The notes beneath the pieces were generated by a model, which was not told the origin of the DNA, searched no databases, and saw only the letters and a list, made by a program, of their open reading frames with translations. A program made the position numbers and the translations under genes. Shown piece by piece: positions 7,801 through 14,311 of a DNA stretch of 48,411 nt. The stretch comes from a virus: IMG/VR virus record IMGVR_UViG_3300044639_004276, positions 1-48,411 of that record, one strand, 5' to 3'. Every line of letters starts with the position of its first letter. Position 1 is the stretch's first letter.

Positions 7801-8965
7801 CACCTTTTTTACCCTTGCCATTTTTTAATGTTTTTAAATTAGAAAGAATTCCCATTTCTGAAAGCATAATCTGAACATCATCTGCCAATTTTTTATTGTA
7901 GCAACTAAAACCAACATGGTTAACCACATAGCCATCAGTATCGAACAAACCACGAATAAAAGCACATCTATAGGCAGGAGGAGACTTCCAAATAATATCT
8001 GGAATTACTTTTTCTTTAAATGTGTTGCCTTTCTTTAAACCAATCGAATTAACAAAATCAACTGCGTTTTTTGAGCATAATGTTACATTGAAACAATTTG
8101 GCTTTTCGTAAATATCTGCTCCGATTCCAAATACCTTTTCAAACAAAAATACAACATGTTCTGCGTATGACCTATGTTTTTTACCAACAGCAACAGTCAA
8201 CATATTTTCAGCCGACTTTACTCCTACTGATCCATCTCCAACCAAAATTCCAAGAAGTTCTGCCAATTCCATAGTAATCTGATTTGGCGGATAAATTTCT
8301 TTGACACAATGTCTAATGTTTGGTCTTGTTGATTCAATGACTTGTTTTGATGACCAGTCAATACTTGGTGCATCCCAATTATTTTCATAAGAATCAGTTC
8401 CTACAAAAATGTCACCAGAAATAATTTCAGATGTCTTTTTCCAGATCAAACCTTTATCGGAAAGTATACGCCACTTGTGATTTGGCGTACAAACTAATGT
8501 CTGACCACCTTTAAGAAAAATTTTCTTGGTTTGAGAAGAATTTTGTTTTTTTATGGCGACAACATTCCTAGTTTCACTACCAACAATAACTTGATCTCCT
8601 ACCTTCACATCTCCAGCTAGAATTGTACCACGCTTAGTCAAAACCGGAGCGTCAAGTTCACAGCAATTGATAACCATCTCATATATTTTGTGCATTTGAT
8701 TTTCATATCCACGCTGCAATTCTTCATATTGCATGCCAAATGACCAATGTGGATATCGTACTGGAAAACCACCATACGCTGCTACTTCAGAGATTTCATC
8801 GTAGGTAAGAAGTTGCACTACGGTTGGATAAAAGTCCAAACCCCAATCTTTACAAACATTTAAAATTATTTGAGCATATTCTTTTAATTGTTTTGGAAGC
8901 TGAACTCCGGGAATTGTGTTGTCGCCAATAAGAAGCGAAGAACCATGCATGAACTTATTAGACAT
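4859..8965 (-). CDS. spoVR: SpoVR family protein interrupted by two inteins
   Basis: Total 1368 residues. Removing two inteins (residues 101-540 and 737-1139) leaves a 525-residue SpoVR/YcgB-type protein, close to the usual family length. Extein landmarks: DWGLDFYPTVVQLL, YPHWSFGMQYE, KIYEMVIN joined to TSPCYIY, VIAHATGHNDFFKNN, and NEGWA joined to SMTDHVIM. In bacteria SpoVR/YcgB is encoded with PrkA and YeaH and is linked to stationary-phase, nutrient-stress or sporulation programmes; the biochemical activity is unclear. Here the order prkA, yeaH, spoVR is preserved with 6- and 18-bp gaps, so the genes form one operon. Both inteins must be excised for function, since they break highly conserved motifs. 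The AT-rich codon use matches its neighbours. Confidence 0.93.
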   Translation of the reverse strand: MSNKFMHGSSLLIGDNTIPGVQLPKQLKEYAQIILNVCKDWGLDFYPTVVQLLTYDEISEVAAYGGFPVRYPHWSFGMQYEELQRGYENQMHKIYEMVINCCELDAPVLTKRGTILAGDVKVGDQVIVGSETRNVVAIKKQNSSQTKKIFLKGGQTLVCTPNHKWRILSDKGLIWKKTSEIISGDIFVGTDSYENNWDAPSIDWSSKQVIESTRPNIRHCVKEIYPPNQITMELAELLGILVGDGSVGVKSAENMLTVAVGKKHRSYAEHVVFLFEKVFGIGADIYEKPNCFNVTLCSKNAVDFVNSIGLKKGNTFKEKVIPDIIWKSPPAYRCAFIRGLFDTDGYVVNHVGFSCYNKKLADDVQIMLSEMGILSNLKTLKNGKGKKGDQKYINVVKIKGIWAENKFYNRIGFVLNYKQELLKKLLDRKFCRNGGMELPYIQQQLIMWAKNLNITTYNNHSLGYSIKMFEKQKVGINSFSSFVQRAENQGLSVPNEIKDIISNPLFVVEHVVDGDEIETVDIALDHDAHDFIAYGLITHNTSPCYIYCLDSNTLLDHLTVIAHATGHNDFFKNNIHFSATDTNMLNNMANHSSRIKKYMARWGKEKVTEFLDYLLRIDTLVDGASAWHQKVIKDRNIIDKRNYRFPKRLKVDSDRFYMDNYINTKEFKERENEKVKDKDLAEELGFFIEPVKDIFGFLRDNAPLKPWQQDIMSMIYEESIYFFPQRQTKVLNEGWACGRKDSLVSTNMGILTLGEIVDKKLPVMVYDGEKSRNVTNWFTFENRDVYRIETRRGYVFEGSNNHRIMGNNDWVRLDKMNVGEKVKISFSNIWTKKYQKIDYKLPNKRIELKQICKKASVTMSQVVYRKYHYKGEEKNDNLDKLLKQYDDQSMTCMRNKRKCISLPFFMDEEFASFVGYMIGDGHISKSKRTLGLTTGDKDQADNYIRLTKKLFSIDCKSSWDDTSKNGRYRISVTSKELEELLVYLGMKTGVCARIKQIPEIILKSPKSVIASFVRSYFDCDGYAGNAGVILSTASEVLSRQIQNVLLNFCILSTRRKQKDSCWHVRITGQEAVKYYEQIGFGLSRKQQKLKKYIDNHKWFIDQKLEDEIVSIEKIGKDTVYDITVETSHRYSACGFMNHNSMTDHVIMAEQGYVGLGQKTHDSGIIEYAAHKMGVLGGKYSTNPYKLGYNLLSDIRNRWDKGQFGNEWDDCTNSSKKEKWDTKAMLGKEKIFEVRKYYDDLTLIHEFFTEDFCREQEYFEHKRYPSGETILESHDYNKIKKLLMARHVNGGLPDIRLTEPNYRGKGYLMLEHTFEGRPLHEPYVRDVLVGLRFIWGNDVFLSTKGHDGTDVVFECFDNDPANVRIREKK
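5549..6757 (-). mobile_element. Intein 2 in SpoVR (403 aa, LAGLIDADG type)
   Basis: Begins with Cys of CGRKDSLVSTNMG (residue 737) and ends SACGFMNHN (residue 1139), followed by extein Ser. Block B-like SNNHRI lies at 799-804. Endonuclease dodecapeptides are FASFVGYMIGDGHIS (910-924) and FVRSYFDCDGYAG (1012-1024). Excision regenerates NEGWA-S, a conserved SpoVR motif. Sequence and length differ from intein 1, so the two were probably acquired independently rather than by duplication. Confidence 0.9.
7346..8665 (-). mobile_element. Intein 1 in SpoVR (440 aa, LAGLIDADG type)
   Basis: Runs from the first Cys of CCELDAPVLTKRG (residue 101) to the terminal His-Asn (FIAYGLITHN, residue 540); the next extein residue is Thr. 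Splicing blocks are visible: A (CELDAPVLT), B (TPNHKW, about 160-165), the two dodecapeptide endonuclease motifs (LAELLGILVGDGSVG, 234-248, and IRGLFDTDGYV, 337-347), and F/G at the end. The second Cys could be the first intein residue, but starting at the first restores MVIN-TSP. All splicing residues are present, so it is probably active. Confidence 0.9.
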
Positions 8966-8983
8966 CTTATAAATCCTTAAATT

Positions 8984-10180
8984 TTACTTTGATTTTTGAT
9001 TACCCATCAAACTTTTAATTGCATCTAAAATTTGATTATTTCTAATTTCATCATCACGCATATTCGAATCATTAGGATTTCCATTTCCAAAGTTAATTTC
9101 GGTGGTACGAATATTATTTTTATCAAGCTCTCCAGTTTCCAATGCCTTATCGACATGATACTTAACACTATTGGTATAGTTATAAGGCAAAATTTGTGTG
9201 ATCCCGACTAAATTAATATCCTTTTCTGGAAATGATTCTTTTAATGTGTTGATAAATACTTGATTATCATCGCCCCAATTATCTCCATCCGTAAAGTAAA
9301 AAACATAAATGTTCCACTTTTGCGGAGGGTATCTATTCTCAAATTGCTTTTGAATAAATTTCAAAGCAGAAGAACAAGTTGTTCCTCCGCCATATCGGTA
9401 GTTATAAAACTTTTCTTCATCTACTTCCATGGCAAGAGAATCGTGCCACACAAAAAGTCGATCAACTCTTTTATAAAATTGTCTAATCCAAACATCAATC
9501 CACCAAGCCATATCTGATACGATCTCACATTTAGCTTGATCCATCGATCCAGATCCATCACGGGCATAAATGATCAAAGCATTGCTAGAAGGAACTTTAA
9601 CTTCTTTGTATTGCCTATAACGCTTGTCACGCTTAATTGGCTTGATTGTCTTCATAGGCATGCTAAGACCCGGAACTATTTCAAAATTATTAGCAGTTCC
9701 ATCTGCACATTGCCTTTTTAAAGCTTCGATAAAAGTTCTTCTATTATGACGCAAAGATTCGGGACCAACCAAAGATATATTATTATATTTGATTTTTACT
9801 TCATCGAATGTATCATTTACTTTTGGCTTTAAATTTGGCAATTCCAGTTCATCTTGCATGAACTTCAATACAGTTTCCAAATCAAGACTTACGGTGATTC
9901 CTTCACCTTCATCCTGAGTTGCTCCATTGCCTTTTCCTTTTTTGCCCTTATCAATAACATCGCCATCCTTGCCTTTACCTCTGCCGATGCCATTGCCGTT
10001 ATCACCATAAAGAATTTGAGGAATATCAATTTTTGGAATTGTGATAGAAATTTTACCTCGTTTGCCACGAGATTTTACTATCTGTCCAGATTTGATAAAC
10101 TTTTTAAGTGCTTTACGAAGTTTGCCTGAGACAACATCTATAAAGTCTTTATGATCTTCTTCAATTCTGCGTGGACACAT
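8984..10180 (-). CDS. yeaH: YeaH/YhbH family (DUF444) protein with a von Willebrand A-like domain
   Basis: A 398-residue protein. The N terminus is basic (RRIEEDHKDF, then a KSRGKRGK stretch). A Gly/Lys-rich linker spans about 58-95. The C-terminal half has a VWA-like metal site: DGSGSM at 208-213, GGGTTCSSAL at 264-273 and YFTDGDNWGDD at 296-305. In bacteria YeaH is the partner of the PrkA kinase and SpoVR; its exact role is not known, though it may be a PrkA substrate or regulator. It lies between spoVR (18-bp gap) and prkA (6-bp gap) in the same order as bacterial operons. Length is close to bacterial members (about 380-430), and no key MIDAS residue appears missing. Confidence 0.92.
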   Translation of the reverse strand: MCPRRIEEDHKDFIDVVSGKLRKALKKFIKSGQIVKSRGKRGKISITIPKIDIPQILYGDNGNGIGRGKGKDGDVIDKGKKGKGNGATQDEGEGITVSLDLETVLKFMQDELELPNLKPKVNDTFDEVKIKYNNISLVGPESLRHNRRTFIEALKRQCADGTANNFEIVPGLSMPMKTIKPIKRDKRYRQYKEVKVPSSNALIIYARDGSGSMDQAKCEIVSDMAWWIDVWIRQFYKRVDRLFVWHDSLAMEVDEEKFYNYRYGGGTTCSSALKFIQKQFENRYPPQKWNIYVFYFTDGDNWGDDNQVFINTLKESFPEKDINLVGITQILPYNYTNSVKYHVDKALETGELDKNNIRTTEINFGNGNPNDSNMRDDEIRNNQILDAIKSLMGNQKSK

Positions 10181-10186
10181 GTTCTA

Positions 10187-12259
10187 TTATTCCTCGGCTA
10201 GATCGCCTCTTGCAAATATAGATCCAACAAAATCTAGAACATCAGTTGCAGATCTTTCGTTATAACCATACTGTTTGATAAGGCGAGTTTTAATCGCATC
10301 TATTTTTTCTTGAATATCCTTATCAACCACAGTTGCTCCGCTAACATTGAGTGCGGACAACTTAATGGTATCTTTTACATCTTCAAAAAGCTTTGCTTCT
10401 AAAGCTTTTCTCAATTTTGGATTAGAATCCCAACTAAATTGCTTGTGCTTGATTGCAAGGTCGCCAATAAAAGCAGCTATCTGCCTACGGAAATCATCAG
10501 CACCCGGTTCTGGTATGTCGATCTTAGATTCAATGGCTCGCATCAATCTTTCATCAGGCTTTCTATCTTGCCCTGTGATTGGATCTTTAATCTTACTTTT
10601 GTTGATATACGCCATGATATTATCAATGTAATTAGCACAAAGGCGAATAATCGCATCTTCATCACCAACAAGAGCCTTCTGAACTTCGGCTTTTAAAATT
10701 TCAGTCAACTTCTTAACTACTAAATCAATACATGTGATGTATCGACCAACATCATCCTTATTGTTCAACAAAGAACTTCCTTCTAAACCTTCACGAAGCT
10801 CATTTAGAACCATGAACATATTTACATAGTCATGATTATTGGCTAGGCAGTTTGAAAGCTTATCTTGAACATAACGAACTGAAACACCACGGGTCATACC
10901 CTCATCAGGATACCTATCCTTTAATTCTTTGACTTGCTCTTCTGTCCATCCAGAAAGAAGTTTGCCGTCATAAAGCTCTGCCTTTTCGACTAAGGAAATT
11001 TTACCATCCTTATCATCATGAAGTCTGGTTAAAACTGCCCATAGAGCAGCAACTTCAAGTGTGTGTGGTGCGATATGTTGTTTGACCCTATCTACACCAT
11101 AATCTTTTTCCAAGATTTTAAGTTCTTCGCCCCATCGAAGAGTATAAGGAACATCGATCTTTACAGTCCTGTCACGCAACGCTTCCATATATTGATTGCT
11201 TCTAAGCCTTTCGTATTCAGGGCTATTGGTATGACAAAATATTGCCTCATCAATAGAGACTTGTGCAAACTTCTTCGGCTTAATACTTTGCTCTTGGCTT
11301 GCTCCCAAGAGATCATATAAAAATGCTTGATCTAACTTCAAAGCTTCTATAAACTCTATAATTCCCCTGTTTCCGACACAAAATTCTCCGTCAAAATTAA
11401 AACTTCTTGGGTCAGAGTCGGAACCAAAGGTGCTGATACGACTAAAATTAATATCACCTGTAAGTTCTGTAGAGTCTTGATTTTTTTCATCTTTCGGTTG
11501 GAATGTGGCGATACCAACACGATCTGCTTCGCTATATGTTTTTCGAATTACTCGAATATGTTTTTCGAGAACTTTTTCGAGATCTCCATCATACCTAATC
11601 AAAAGTTCTTTCATAAAGAACTTGCATCTTGGATCAAGCTCTCCCTCGCACTTCAATGCATATAGTTCATTTCTCTCTTCTGCAGATACAGACTCAGAAA
11701 GAACTCGATTCAAATCATCCATAATAGGTTTACGAATTTCTGGAGGAAGCAACTTAAGTGGCTGCTCATGCATTGGGCATTCGTCTTCTTCTTTGACATA
11801 AATTCCATCTTGTCCAGTCGGAAGATTTATCCATTTGAAAGTATACCAAGCACCAGCATCGGTTGTGGAATAATTTTCCAATTCTCGCTTGAACAATCTA
11901 CAGATTGTAGATTTAGAGCTACCTACAGGTCCGTGCAAAAGAAGAATTCTTTTTTCAGTACCAAAATATCCAGCTGCACCTTTGATGAACTTAACCAAAG
12001 AATCCTTAGTTGGTGTCAGACCAATGATTGGACATTCCTGATTATCAAAAAAATTATAATGTTTGTATGTCTTTCTGTATTCTTCAACGGCATGACAACC
12101 CTTTTCCATAATCATGTCGTAAATCATTTGCCAAGAATTACGAACAAGTCTTGGTTGCTGATAGCACAGATCAATGTATTCGGAAAATGACATTTCTCCG
12201 TTAAGAATTTTAAATTTGCTTTGATTGAATCTGCCTATGAATCTTTTAAGTTCGTCCAT
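10187..12259 (-). CDS. prkA: PrkA family AAA+ serine protein kinase
   Basis: A 690-residue protein matching PrkA throughout. Walker A is GPVGSSKS at 110-117, preceded by the AAA_PrkA-type region starting PIIGLTPTKDSL. Further PrkA-like segments include GRDINFS/ISTFGSDSDPRSFNFDGEFCVGNRG and the sensor region EAIFCHTNSPEYERLR. The C-terminal kinase-homology part contains SVRYVQDKL and the extended alpha-helical end. Bacterial PrkA is an AAA-coupled Ser/Thr kinase or protease-like regulator acting in nutrient stress and sporulation. This is the promoter-proximal gene of the cassette, with ATTGGAGA before ATG. It is slightly longer than the usual ~640 residues. Phage function is unknown; reprogramming of host stress physiology is an inference. 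Confidence 0.93.
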   Translation of the reverse strand: MDELKRFIGRFNQSKFKILNGEMSFSEYIDLCYQQPRLVRNSWQMIYDMIMEKGCHAVEEYRKTYKHYNFFDNQECPIIGLTPTKDSLVKFIKGAAGYFGTEKRILLLHGPVGSSKSTICRLFKRELENYSTTDAGAWYTFKWINLPTGQDGIYVKEEDECPMHEQPLKLLPPEIRKPIMDDLNRVLSESVSAEERNELYALKCEGELDPRCKFFMKELLIRYDGDLEKVLEKHIRVIRKTYSEADRVGIATFQPKDEKNQDSTELTGDINFSRISTFGSDSDPRSFNFDGEFCVGNRGIIEFIEALKLDQAFLYDLLGASQEQSIKPKKFAQVSIDEAIFCHTNSPEYERLRSNQYMEALRDRTVKIDVPYTLRWGEELKILEKDYGVDRVKQHIAPHTLEVAALWAVLTRLHDDKDGKISLVEKAELYDGKLLSGWTEEQVKELKDRYPDEGMTRGVSVRYVQDKLSNCLANNHDYVNMFMVLNELREGLEGSSLLNNKDDVGRYITCIDLVVKKLTEILKAEVQKALVGDEDAIIRLCANYIDNIMAYINKSKIKDPITGQDRKPDERLMRAIESKIDIPEPGADDFRRQIAAFIGDLAIKHKQFSWDSNPKLRKALEAKLFEDVKDTIKLSALNVSGATVVDKDIQEKIDAIKTRLIKQYGYNERSATDVLDFVGSIFARGDLAEE

Positions 12260-12328
12260 TTAAATCTCCAATAAAAATCTAGTTAATTAGATCTGCATTA
12301 TTATAAGGTGAGTTCACAAAATTAAAAA
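12260..12328 (-). promoter_or_regulatory. Possible promoter/operator region of the prkA cassette
   Basis: A TATAAT hexamer (minus strand, 12300-12305) lies about 40 bp before prkA, with only a weak -35 (TTTTTA at 12323-12328, 17-bp spacing). Between it and the ribosome site is an inverted repeat with arms ATCTA and TAGAT around 12277-12292 that could be an operator. Host-type sigma70 control is plausible but unproven. Confidence 0.35.
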
Positions 12329-12342
12329 AGACATATAAATGA

Positions 12343-12690
12343 TTATTTTATTTCGCCCCATGAAGAATCACTATCAATATCATTTATTGGACTATATGGT
12401 TCTGATCCCATATGGCTATTTTCTTTTGCATTTTTTCTTTGGTCTCGGACACCGCCGGGACGATCAACATTGAAATTATGTCGATAATCATGCCCTTTTG
12501 ATTCACTATTCCAAACATCTGTTCCTACTGGATTTGTGAAACTAAAACGACAAGTAGTCAATAATTTGTTTTTGGATTTTGATTTACATTTAGGGCAGGA
12601 AACTTTTGAATATTTTCCAGTTTTATCGTATTCCGCTACTTCTTCCCATACTTTTGTACATTTCTTGCATTCGAACGCATATGTTGGCAT
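12343..12690 (-). CDS. FmdB-like zinc ribbon protein
   Basis: A 115-residue protein whose first 47 residues are a classic FmdB-type zinc ribbon: MPTYAFECKKC (C8, C11) and SCPKCKSK (C32, C35). The C-terminal half is hydrophilic, with Arg, Asn, Ser and Asp, and looks disordered. FmdB-like ribbons are common in bacteria and phages as putative regulatory or DNA/RNA-binding proteins with no settled function. It lies about 80 bp downstream of where prkA begins to be transcribed but in a separate tail-to-head cluster of small minus-strand genes. Confidence 0.8.
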   Translation of the reverse strand: MPTYAFECKKCTKVWEEVAEYDKTGKYSKVSCPKCKSKSKNKLLTTCRFSFTNPVGTDVWNSESKGHDYRHNFNVDRPGGVRDQRKNAKENSHMGSEPYSPINDIDSDSSWGEIK

Positions 12691-12701
12691 GATATATATT
12701 C

Positions 12702-12977
12702 CTAAATTTCTTGTAGATCTCGCAACTGAAAATATACCTTCGAGATCATGCTTAATTGAGTTTGCAAACTATAAAACTTCCAAAAGAAAGATTTTTCACA
12801 GACTTTTATAGATTTAGCAATTAACTTTTGATTCAAAGCCAAATATGTAAGTTCGACACCTTCTTGCTGTAAAGCTTGATCTTCTGCAATCAATTCTTTA
12901 TATTCTTGCGGTGAAATTGGAGGTTCGTTTGATTCGTCTTCATTCTCTTCGTCATCATAATAATCAAATCGCTTCAT
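12702..12977 (-). CDS. Hypothetical acidic protein (91 aa)
   Basis: Not recognised. The first 30 residues are very acidic (DDEENEDESNE). The rest is alpha-helical with a Phe/Trp-containing segment (EKSFFWKFYSLQTQLSM). The start follows a TTGAGGAG ribosome site. It is packed between the zinc-ribbon gene and a glycosyltransferase-like gene on the same strand, with gaps of about 10 bp, so it is probably co-transcribed with them. Confidence 0.6.
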   Translation of the reverse strand: MKRFDYYDDEENEDESNEPPISPQEYKELIAEDQALQQEGVELTYLALNQKLIAKSIKVCEKSFFWKFYSLQTQLSMISKVYFQLRDLQEI

Positions 12978-12986
12978 TTTTTCTCC

Positions 12987-13604
12987 TCAACAAACACTAT
13001 GGAAAACATTACATGCATCTTTCCATATATTTGAAAATCGTCTTTCATTAATAGTAAGCATCACATTGTCATGTTTGGAATAGACACTCAATGGATTCCC
13101 AAGTTTATTTATCCATGAATCTGTATTAAAGTTCCCCCACCCAGAAGAATATGAAACAAATCTAGAAAATTTATTTTCTTTGACATTAGCAAATAAATTT
13201 TCATTTTTTACAATATCATCAACTTCGTTATACAAAATATAACAATTTTCTTTTTTATAATTTTGCTTTGAACTGATAATGCTTTCTTCATCATCTAATT
13301 CTTGCAAGCAAATTATGTCTGGTGATATGACAAGCACGGGATATTTAACATAAGATTTTTTAAGAGCATAGTTCAAGCAAGAGATTGGATTATCATTCTT
13401 TGTTATTTCAAATGTAACGCCAAGACGCTTAGTCCAATTAAATAAATTGAATTTCATATCTTTTCGATTACACAATATTGAAATTTTTGCATCTGGAAGA
13501 TTTTGCTGGAAAGAATACCAACTAAGAAATGTCATCCAATCATGATGCAAAAGATGCGAACAACAAATCAAAACGCTTAGATTTTCACCTGTGTAACTTA
13601 TCAT
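12987..13604 (-). CDS. Putative glycosyltransferase-like protein
   Basis: A 205-residue protein. The N-terminal half has an alternating strand/helix pattern (LSVLICCSHLL, FLSWYSFQQNLPDAKISILCNR, YPVLVISPDIICLQELDD), reminiscent of the GT-A fold of nucleotide-sugar transferases, with SPDI where a DxD-type motif could sit. The C-terminal half is rich in Asn and aromatic residues. A confident family assignment is not possible from sequence alone. No strong ribosome site precedes the ATG. The window has a clearer glycosyltransferase at 34.6 kb. Confidence 0.5.
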   Translation of the reverse strand: MISYTGENLSVLICCSHLLHHDWMTFLSWYSFQQNLPDAKISILCNRKDMKFNLFNWTKRLGVTFEITKNDNPISCLNYALKKSYVKYPVLVISPDIICLQELDDEESIISSKQNYKKENCYILYNEVDDIVKNENLFANVKENKFSRFVSYSSGWGNFNTDSWINKLGNPLSVYSKHDNVMLTINERRFSNIWKDACNVFHSVC

Positions 13605-13616
13605 GATCTAATGGAG

Positions 13617-13772
13617 TTATTTTTTCTTTTTATTCAAGTGTAAAGGAGAAAAGAGACTAAAAATTGGCTTTGCTGGCTTTACACTTTTAGACATTAATTG
13701 TGTGGGAGAATTTGACCCTCTAGAATTGAAGCCATACATCTTCTCATTTAAAAACTGCTGAAAAGTTTTCAT
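13617..13772 (-). CDS. Small protein with T4-like capsid-targeting N terminus (51 aa)
   Basis: A short reading frame that begins MKTFQQFLNEKMYGF. The first ten residues closely resemble the capsid targeting sequence of T4 internal proteins (MKTYQEFIAE), with LNE fitting the prohead protease rule (L/I)xE. The rest is Ser/Lys/Pro-rich and ends in a polylysine run, as expected for a small DNA-associated internal head protein. It starts 3 bp after the next CTS-type gene ends. The assignment as a packaged protein is inference from the N-terminal signal. Confidence 0.6.
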   Translation of the reverse strand: MKTFQQFLNEKMYGFNSRGSNSPTQLMSKSVKPAKPIFSLFSPLHLNKKKK

Positions 13773-13775
13773 TTA

Positions 13776-14066
13776 TTATTTTAGAACTCCAGCTGTAGCT
13801 TTACCCTGATCTTTTTGAGCAGCATCCAATTGAGTCTTAATTGTTTTTTGTAATGCTGCTGGATTAAGTGTTACTGGATTTTTAGATTTTAACATTAGAT
13901 TTTTAACTTCTGTGTCTTTTATGATCTTGTCGGCAATTGCACTTGGATTGTTCCCAATCTTTGGGTCTGCAGAAAGCATCGCTGATTTTCCTTGGATGGC
14001 TCCAGAAAGTTGTGCATCAAAATCGCCCTCTTCTGTAATTTTCAACCAATTTTTGAATGAATTCAT
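13776..14066 (-). CDS. Candidate packaged head protein with capsid-targeting-like N terminus (96 aa)
   Basis: Begins MNSFKNWLKITEEGDF, matching the shared pattern M-x-S-F-K-x-W-L seen in several small proteins of this window; ITE is a plausible prohead protease site. The remainder is Ala/Lys/Asp-rich, largely helical, with no cysteine. A good AAGGAG site precedes the ATG. Immediately upstream lies a TATATATAG/TTATAAG block shared with a divergent gene, possibly a bidirectional late promoter. No enzymatic motif is visible. Confidence 0.65.
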   Translation of the reverse strand: MNSFKNWLKITEEGDFDAQLSGAIQGKSAMLSADPKIGNNPSAIADKIIKDTEVKNLMLKSKNPVTLNPAALQKTIKTQLDAAQKDQGKATAGVLK

Positions 14067-14107
14067 ATTTACTCCTTATAAACATATATATAGAAGAAAG
14101 GAATAAA

Positions 14108-14311
14108 ATGAAAAAATGTTGTTTAACTAGAGTTTTGTTTGGTATGATTTTTGGTTTTTTTCTAAGTATTTTCGTAATGTATTCACAACTTTCTGGTGTC
14201 AAAAATCAAATTAAACATGATCATAAAACATGTGGCATGTGTGTGTGTGAAAAAAAATGCAATTGTCCTCACGAAAATGACAAATGTAAAAACAAATGTT
14301 TGTGTGATTAA
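14108..14311 (+). CDS. Small Cys-rich single-pass membrane protein
   Basis: Sixty-seven residues from the ATG at 14108 (AAAGGA upstream); an in-frame start 51 bp earlier would overlap the promoter-like sequence. Residues 1-6 are basic and Cys-containing (MKKCCLTR), followed by a hydrophobic segment of about 20 residues (VLFGMIFGFFLSIFVMYS). The exposed tail of about 35 residues holds eight cysteines and several histidines (CGMCVC, CNCPH, CKNKCLC), typical of a metal-binding or disulfide-rich tail. The tail orientation is probably outside, but topology cannot be proved. Its stop overlaps the convergent hldE gene. Function unknown. Confidence 0.6.
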   Translation: MKKCCLTRVLFGMIFGFFLSIFVMYSQLSGVKNQIKHDHKTCGMCVCEKKCNCPHENDKCKNKCLCD

